Source: Kuschelorhynchus macadamiae
Taxonomy: Eukaryota; Arthropoda; Insecta; Coleoptera; Curculionidae
DNA length: 64,000 nt
Direction: 5' to 3'
Assembly: GCA_030620095.1 (NCBI GenBank)
Contig: JAUTXW010002462.1
Location: forward strand, 1 to 64,000
Below are positions 58,019 to 64,000 of the stretch, one piece after another. Positions within the stretch are counted from its first letter, which is position 1; each line of letters starts with the position of its first letter. Position numbers and translations under genes: made by a program. The notes under the pieces were generated by a model. The model saw nothing but the letters and a program-made list of their open reading frames with translations. It searched no databases and was not told the origin of the DNA.

Positions 58019-58701
58019 AGCCAGCACTGATTCCAGTGAACAGGATTTATCAACATTTTAACTTATGCAGTTCGACTTTAAGCTATTCGGGTATGCCAAA
58101 AGTGACCGGTTGCCATATTACTTTGTACAGGGGGCGTCATTGTGAAGTACTATACGGGTCGTTTCCTAATTGCGTGCCAATGTTAAAGGGTGACTATTGG
58201 ACCTTTTTAAGAAAAAAGTTTAATATGAACCTAAAAGTCTTAACTTTGGCGATACAGGGATTTAAAAAAACAAAAATAACAGTGTGAAATTAGATTCACG
58301 TTTTTTATTAACAATCAATTTTTGAAATTTCTACCAGTGGCGTGCATATGTAATTAACCTGGGTAAATCCGTATGCTCCTTAATTCATAGAAGACGTGTA
58401 TCAAATTTCATGCAGTTATCTAGAATAGCATTGGAATTGGGATGAAATAAAATGTTTTCTTTTTAAACTTTACCATCCTGTATCTCAAAAGTTAAGACTT
58501 TTAGGACATAAAAACACCCTCTTTAACATCAGCACGCAATTAGGAAACGCCGTGTATAGTACTTCACAATGACGGCCCCTGTATAAAGTTATATGATAAA
58601 CGAAGACAGACGGCCACTTTTGGCATACCCGAGTAGCCCAAAGTCGAACTGCATAAATTAAAATTTTGATAAATCTCGTTCATTGGATCTGATGCTGGCT
58701 G
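58019..58701. repeat. Foldback inside Sailor copy 3, second duplicate
   Basis: Tandem-duplicated copy of the structure at 55914-56603, with a short deletion in the left arm. Confidence 0.8.
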
Positions 58702-58732
58702 CCCTTGTAAAATCTGGACTTGTAAATCGTGT

Positions 58733-61700
58733 CAGGGCCGTTCCTAGCCCCTCGGCCGCCTTTGTGCAGAAATAAAACGGCCGCCCTTTTATAACAAAAA
58801 AAAAACAATATTTATTGAACAAAAAAATATATTTAAGTTCCTACGTATACATTAACAAGTAACATTGTATCATAACATAAGGTAATAATCTATTAAACGA
58901 AACAATAAACAACATAAAACAAAATACAAATGTTTAAACTATTAATTATTTAAATATCAAATAATATAAAAGCCAAACAAACAAAAATTGGTATCTTTTA
59001 TATTGTATCTAAGTATAAAACTAAGCAAGTCCCAATAAAAAAACAACCTCTTCATTTCAAAAATATTTTTCTACTGGCTTTTGCGAACTCGTCTATTATT
59101 TTATTATGGTCTAAATTTTCACAAATTTCATTTTCAATGGCAATTATACCTAAATTTGTAAGCCTTTCCTGTGACATAGAAGATCTTAAATAGTTTTTTA
59201 TTATTTTTAATTTTGAGAATGACCGTTCACCAGATGCAACCGTTACTGGTATTGTTAAAAAAATTCTCAAGCTTATACATAAATTAGGAAAAGATGAGAC
59301 CAAATTATTACTATAAATAAATTTTAGAATCTCAATAGGTTTGATTTGATCTGTTAGAGATTTAAATGTAACAATTTCTTCAAATAGTTTTACGCCACTT
59401 ATATCCCTCGATTCGTCTTCGGTTAATGCGATTTCAAGTTCAACGCATTTTTGTTTTAAATCATCCGATGTCACATCATGAAACCGTGTTAAAAAGTTAA
59501 AAATATTACTGCAATACGAAAGAGAATTAAACCTTTCTTCTACTGATATTCTAGCTCGGTCAATAACAGTATAATAAAAATTTATTTTAAATTTCTCTCG
59601 TTCGTTAGTTAATACATTGTCTGTACTTTCATAACTAAATTGGGATTTTTTCCGCCTTATACGAACTTCTGGAAAATCTGGTTCCACATCAATTTCATTT
59701 GCTAAATTGGATGAAATTTCTATGTAAGTGTTAAAACTTTGGTCCGATCGCATTTCGTTAATAAAGTTAAGTACATGTTTTAATGATGTGACACACTGAG
59801 TCAGATCAATATTAATTTTTTGCAATAATTTACTGACTACGTCAATTTTAACTAATAACTCGTACCATATGACTAAGCTACAGATAAAAGTAAATGATTT
59901 TATTTTTTCTAATAATGAATTGGCACTTAGTTTTGTTTTTGAGTCTCTTGTAACATCTTCTGAAAGCTCAACCAAAGCTTTACAAATATTTCCTGGTTGA
60001 TTCCGAAGTGGTCTAAGCGCTTTAACTCTGCTTTCCCATCGGGTGTCATTTACCGATGTAAGATTTAAATTACTAACATTTTTTTTAAAACATCCCAACG
60101 AAAAGGAGAAGAAGAAAAGAATACATACAGTTCCTGCACGATGTTAAAAAAATTTATTGTTTCGTGGGAGATTTTAGCGGAATCGTTTATTACTAGATTT
60201 AGTGTGTGAGCGGTGCAAGGAACAAATATAGCCCTGGAATTAACATTTTTTACCATTTGTTGAAGTCCGATATGTTTTCCGGACATATTGGCCCCATTAT
60301 CATAGCCCTGACCTCTTATATCCCTAATATCTAATTCAAACTTAGGCAAAATATCATTAACCAATAGGTTAAAAATCCCTTCCCCAGTTGTATATAAAAT
60401 AGGAAAAAAACCCAAAAAACACTCTTTTATGACAACATTTTCTTCGTTACAGTCTACATATCTGACTACAAATGTTATTTGCTCTGTATGACTTGCATCT
60501 GGAGGAGAATCTAAAATTATGGAAAAATATTTGGATTTTTTTAAGAGTGTCGTAAAATGATGGCAAATATTTTTTGCTAGCAAAGTAATTATTTCGTTTT
60601 GAAAATGAATTCCCAAATAGTGAGTTATTTTACTTTTTGATTCATGGGTCTTTGTAATTTTTTTTAGATGATCGGATAACACTGGGTCAAATTTTGCCAC
60701 CATTTCAACAGCTTTTAAAAAATTGGCATTATTTTGTTCGTATAAGACGGAACTTTTTCCACGAAATGCCAATGATTGTCCAGCTAAAAATTGAATAATT
60801 GCAATAACTCTTTTTAAGATAGAGCGCCAACGTTCCCTTTCAAGTTCAAAATAATTTTGCCGTTCTTTGTCAATAGTTAATTTTTTATTTAATGACATTT
60901 TTAACTCATCCCATTTTTGATTAGCTTGCAAGTGATGTACAGAAGATTTATGCTTGGATAAAATATGTGAAAGATGTCGCCAATCAGAATACCCCATTTT
61001 GCTATTTAACTTAAACACTTCCTTACAAAATATTTTACAACAAAGACAAAAAATGCTATTTGCTCTACAAGAGTATACCAACCAAGCTCTTTTAATTTTT
61101 TCACCATTTGGCAAAATTCGAAAATATTGAGTTGAAGAAAATTTCCTTCCAGATTCATCAGAAGGAAATTTTTTTTCTATATGCTGAAAATCGTTTTGTA
61201 CTATTTGCTCAATAACTTGATTTTGTAAAATATCCGGCCAGGTGAATGGGTCGCTGACATCAAAATCATCATTAGTTTCAGGGATAACTTCGTTTAAGTT
61301 AGGATTATCATCGGTTAAGAGCATCTTTTCTTCATTATCTATTTCTGTATTTGATTCAGGGTGTTTTTTTTCTTCAGGGTCGCTTACTTTATGTGCATCC
61401 TTTACATTTTCATCCTCAATTGTATCTGTACCCTGTGACGATGTTGATGAAACTAAATATTTTTGCAAAGATCCACTTAATTTTTTTTTGTTTTCTTCCT
61501 TTTCTAATTTTCTTTTTTTATATTGAGCTCAGATAAACGTTTTGTTTTTCTATAGGACATCTGGAAATAAAATTGAAAGGTAATTAAAGTTAGAAAATTT
61601 AGATTATGTAATAGTTAAATAAGTTAAATTTTTTTTCACATGTTTAATATTAAATCCAAAACGTAAGATGCGGATTTGGATGGTAATATTAAGTAAAGTA

Positions 61701-62267
61701 ATATCTATCCGAAGAACTTACCTTTTTAAATTACGAAAATTTGTTTCTTTTGAAATTTCACTTTTGCAAAATGTAGAAAAAAATAACTAAACAACAAACA
61801 CTTTATATCAGTGTTAAACTCTCGCTAGTTAATCGAATACTAAAAAGAAAAACAAAACATTTAAAAACTGCCCCATTCTACAGTATATAGAGCTATATAA
61901 AACTATATACTGTACACATACCAATTATGAAGTATAAACAAACATTTTTGCATTGAAAGGCGGCCGCCCTTATCTATCATTTTTATTGCTTTTCCAAGGA
62001 ACGCTGCTATAAATAGTTCTATTGTAATTTCGGCAACTCATGCACAGCAAAAAAAGAAATGACCGGTAATAAATTTCTTATGAATGTTTTATCTTAAAAG
62101 CCTAACAAAATGTAATTTAATTTTTCTTTATTTTGAAAACAAAAATATAGATATATTTTTGTAATCAAATGGCTAATTTTGTGTTTTTGGCGGGCGGCCT
62201 GCGGCCGCCTCAATAATTTGGCCGCCTTTGTGCCGGCACACCGTGCACACCCCTAAAAACGGCCCTG
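58733..62267 (-). mobile_element. hAT transposon (ZMYM1-like lineage), full length
   Basis: Ends CAGGGCCGTT on both sides, inverted. The 8-bp duplication AATCGTGT is at 58725-58732 and 62268-62275, and again at 56629-56636 through the later duplication. Subterminal regions carry repeated GGCCGCC motifs (58757-58786; 61961-61971; 62193-62226). About 3.5 kb. Confidence 0.93.
59052..61560 (-). pseudogene. hAT transposase, ZMYM1-like, with two homopolymer frameshifts
   Basis: About 830 codons. It starts M-S-Y-R-K-T-K-R-L-S-E-L at 61560; an A7 run near 61525 is one base off frame, after which the frame is open from 61468 to 60065. It contains a TTF-type finger region (W-L-V-Y-S, F-C-L-C-C-K, D-W-R-H-L, H), then I-I-L-D-S-P-P-D (first Asp), G-Q-G-Y-D-N-G-A-N-M-S-G (second Asp) and H-T-L-N-L-V-I. 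An A8 run near 60090 is again one base off, then the frame is open to 59052 with A-S-G-E-R-S-F-S-K-L (Glu and dimerisation domain). All catalytic residues are intact; only the two runs break it, so it may be recently dead or an assembly error. Confidence 0.9.
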
Positions 62268-62655
62268 AATCGTGTATCACGATACTGTGTGATTCAATAA
62301 TAGTAGACGTAGGCAGTAGATCGGGAATCGTTAATGACAGAACTCAAGAAAAAATATATTTATAGGTAAATCGATCAAGGAAAATCAAAATTAAATAATT
62401 TTAAAATTCGAAAGTTCCCCGTTTTTGCAACACAAAAGAGATATAGAAGCGCCGTACACGAAAGAAAACGAAGAGATATTGATAAAGGTTCATTAAGCAT
62501 AGTTACATTTTTTAATTACCTGAAGTGTGTATAGTCAAAAAGGAGTGCCATATTATTTAAAGAACGATGGGACACCACTGGTTTAAATAGATTTCTTGGC
62601 CGACCTTCCTAAACCGATTGTCTCCGCCCGGTTTTCTTTTGTGTCCCGCACTTTA

Positions 62656-63419
62656 ACATCGACAGTCGCATCACTTTGCAAGACGTGCTGGTTGTGGAAG
62701 AAAAACGATATCGGAGGGTTAGAGTGCGTGTTTATCCAAGTGTATCCGAACTAAATTATAAAAAAACAAGTTTGTAAGTAAACATGTTTGTTAGAGATAA
62801 AAAAATACCTTCTGTGTTTCTTAAAGGTATGCAACGCATCACCCGCATCCATGCACGCTACGCCCCTGCAGCTATTACTAAAATTCCTTCCATATATATC
62901 GGTATATTTATTTCTGATATTTGTTTTGCACTTTTGATTATCAAACCGTAAACATACTTAGGGAAAATACTTTATTCTCGTTTCTAAATTATAATATCAA
63001 CACATACATATACATGGAGCACACATTTTTCAAAGTCACAATACTTCAACCGTTTCGACGTTTGTTCGCGTACCTTTTAGCAGATCGACGGCGTGTATAG
63101 AACGAAAATGTATCCAAAATGGCGTGTAAAATGATGAAAACCCCCCATCGATCATCCTTTATAAAACCATTAACACGGCACACACATTTCTATGTCGTGT
63201 ACATCCATTTCCCATCATGGCGGGCGCGAACTCGATGTACGGAGAGACCCTTTTTGCACATTTTTCTATTACAGTTTGCTAAATAACAAATTTTCTTAAA
63301 AACGTATATTTTATTTATTTATATTTCAACTAGCATACTTAAATTAAATATAGGTAATTCAACGCGCAATACGATATGTACGCAAATTTTAAAATAACGT
63401 ATTTTAATGATTAAAGGTA
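62656..63419. other. Noncoding stretch
   Basis: No gene seen between Sailor copy 3 and the next mariner. Mixed composition; includes 'atccatgcacgctacgcccc' near 62850. Confidence 0.5.
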
Positions 63420-64000
63420 CAGGGTGTTCCAGCGAGGACTGAACAGGGACCTATTTTCGACCTTCCTTGTATTTTGGAAAAATTCAAAATAGCCAATCGA
63501 TGTATTTTATATAAAAATATTTGAACCAGAAACAAAAGAGTTCCGCTATGCATCAGGTGTTTTTTAAATGGAATGTATCGTTTTTATACGATTTTTGGAA
63601 AGAGTGATTTTTTTTATGTCCGTTCTGATTAAAAGATTTGATTTTGCGATAGCAGTTTATATTACATTTTAATGTTTTACAAACTAAAATTTGAGCTTCA
63701 CCTGTTTAAAATATACGATAGGTTGGTATAGGTGATCAAGGTAAAATGACGTTTGAATGCTTTGTCAATAAAAATTGACATTATTTTAATTATTGTCGAA
63801 GTCTTCACCTAAAAAATATATATTTGACTATGATCGAAATGAAATACTCTTTGGACGAGAGACTACAGATTGTTATGCTATTTTACAAGTGCCAAGAAAA
63901 TGCAATTCAGCAAGCAAGAAGAAGATTTATTGCAAATTTTCATAGAAATATATCCATCAATACAATTCTAAGGATAAAAAACCTATTTGAGGAAAATAAA
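63420..64000 (+). mobile_element. Long-TIR mariner, copy D (cut by window edge)
   Basis: Starts CAGGGTGTTCCAGCGAGG after TA (63418-63419), the same end as copies A and C, and continues into the transposase start. The rest is outside the window. Confidence 0.9.
63830..64000 (+). CDS. mariner-type transposase, N-terminal part (copy D)
   Basis: Open frame M-I-E-M-K-Y-S-L-D-E-R-L with the first HTH (F-I-A-N-F-H-R-N, L-R-I-K-N-L-F-E-E-N), still open at the window end. A small in-frame insertion (I-Q-Q) near 63905 distinguishes it from copies A and C. The stretch shown could also belong to a TIR duplicate of the N-terminus rather than the gene itself. Confidence 0.7.
   Translation, partial: MIEMKYSLDERLQIVMLFYKCQENAIQQARRRFIANFHRNISINTILRIKNLFEENK

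Larger units (their letters stand above)
55644..59849. repeat. 2.1-kb tandem duplication spanning Sailor tail and hAT end
   Basis: Unit 1 (55644-57754) and unit 2 (57755-about 59849) are near-identical. The join at 57754-57755 fuses the hAT transposase interior directly to the Sailor tail ('caattttc' then 'aacctcatc'). Differences are few substitutions and short indels, for example a deletion near 58105 in unit 2 relative to 56003. It arose after the hAT insertion, because both units include the hAT left end and its target sequence. Confidence 0.92.
53645..62653 (+). mobile_element. Sailor-like (DD82E) DNA transposon copy 3, with nested elements
   Basis: Starts AAGTGCGGAACATGAAAT and ends with the inverse AAGTGCGGGACACAAAAG, flanked by TA (53643-53644 and 62654-62655). 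Contents: leader, transposase gene split by an LTR-retrotransposon fragment, foldback, hAT insertion, and a 2.1-kb tandem duplication. Without insertions it matches copy 2 closely. Confidence 0.9.

Noticed and set aside
60065..60098. Programmed -1 frameshift at the A8 run joining the two hAT frames
   Set aside because: hAT transposases are normally one frame, and another homopolymer shift occurs near 61525; indel or assembly error is simpler.
56637..62267. Single 5.6-kb hAT element
   Set aside because: The second left end at 58733 with its own AATCGTGT shows the true element is 58733-62267; the rest is a later tandem duplication.

Overview
This window looks like AT-rich insect (possibly beetle) nuclear DNA made almost entirely of transposable elements (TEs) inserted into one another. 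The evidence is eukaryotic transposon families throughout, GT-AG introns inside P-like and Mutator-like (MULE) transposase genes, and insect-type families (DUF4817/mariner, DD82E 'Sailor'-like, Penelope-like, P-like, jockey-type). I found no convincing host gene, tRNA, rRNA, CRISPR array or bacterial operon. Almost every TE gene is broken.

Layout. 1-1635: 3' half of a Sailor-like element (copy 1). 1636-6264: element with ~580-bp terminal inverted repeats (TIRs), holding a decayed gene of an unnamed transposon family and a reverse transcriptase (RT) scrap. 6265-8490: Penelope-like (PLE) remnant on the minus strand, split by a 5'-truncated non-LTR retrotransposon with an open RT frame. 8491-9989: deletion derivative of a DUF4817/mariner element and a small tandem repeat. 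9990-17888: a DUF4817/mariner element whose right arm carries a second mariner (12358-15099) and a pogo-like element with a C-terminal PHD-type finger (15113-17813), each with TA duplications. 18843-35277: a dispersed repeat, 'R', copy A. It holds Sailor copy 2 (18896-30284), which itself holds a P-like element (19239-23527, 8-bp duplication) and a MULE (26085-30195, 9-bp duplication) that holds a foldback MITE (miniature inverted-repeat element). R copy A also holds a long-TIR mariner (32507-34670). 35278-~41870: Penelope-like element with an inverted 3' fragment at its left end, interrupted by a non-LTR element (35863-38271) and a second copy of the long-TIR mariner (39698-41697). 41905-49865: non-LTR fragments, a GTF2IRD2/ZBED-like hAT (43103-45463), a mariner relic, and an endonuclease+RT retroelement. 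49897-52891: R copy B, which preserves the empty sites for two insertions seen in copy A. 53645-62653: Sailor copy 3 with an LTR-retrotransposon 5' end and a ZMYM1-like hAT (58733-62267), part of which was tandemly duplicated afterwards. 63420-64000: start of a third long-TIR mariner, cut by the window edge.

The genes do not form a pathway. The value of the window is a readable insertion history: exact target duplications and paralogous empty sites give element boundaries and relative order. The most noteworthy systems are the DD82E elements carrying a conserved internal foldback, the mariner family whose long TIRs duplicate the transposase DNA-binding domain, and the unnamed long-TIR family at 1636-6264. 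Family names rest on motifs read by eye; no database search was run.
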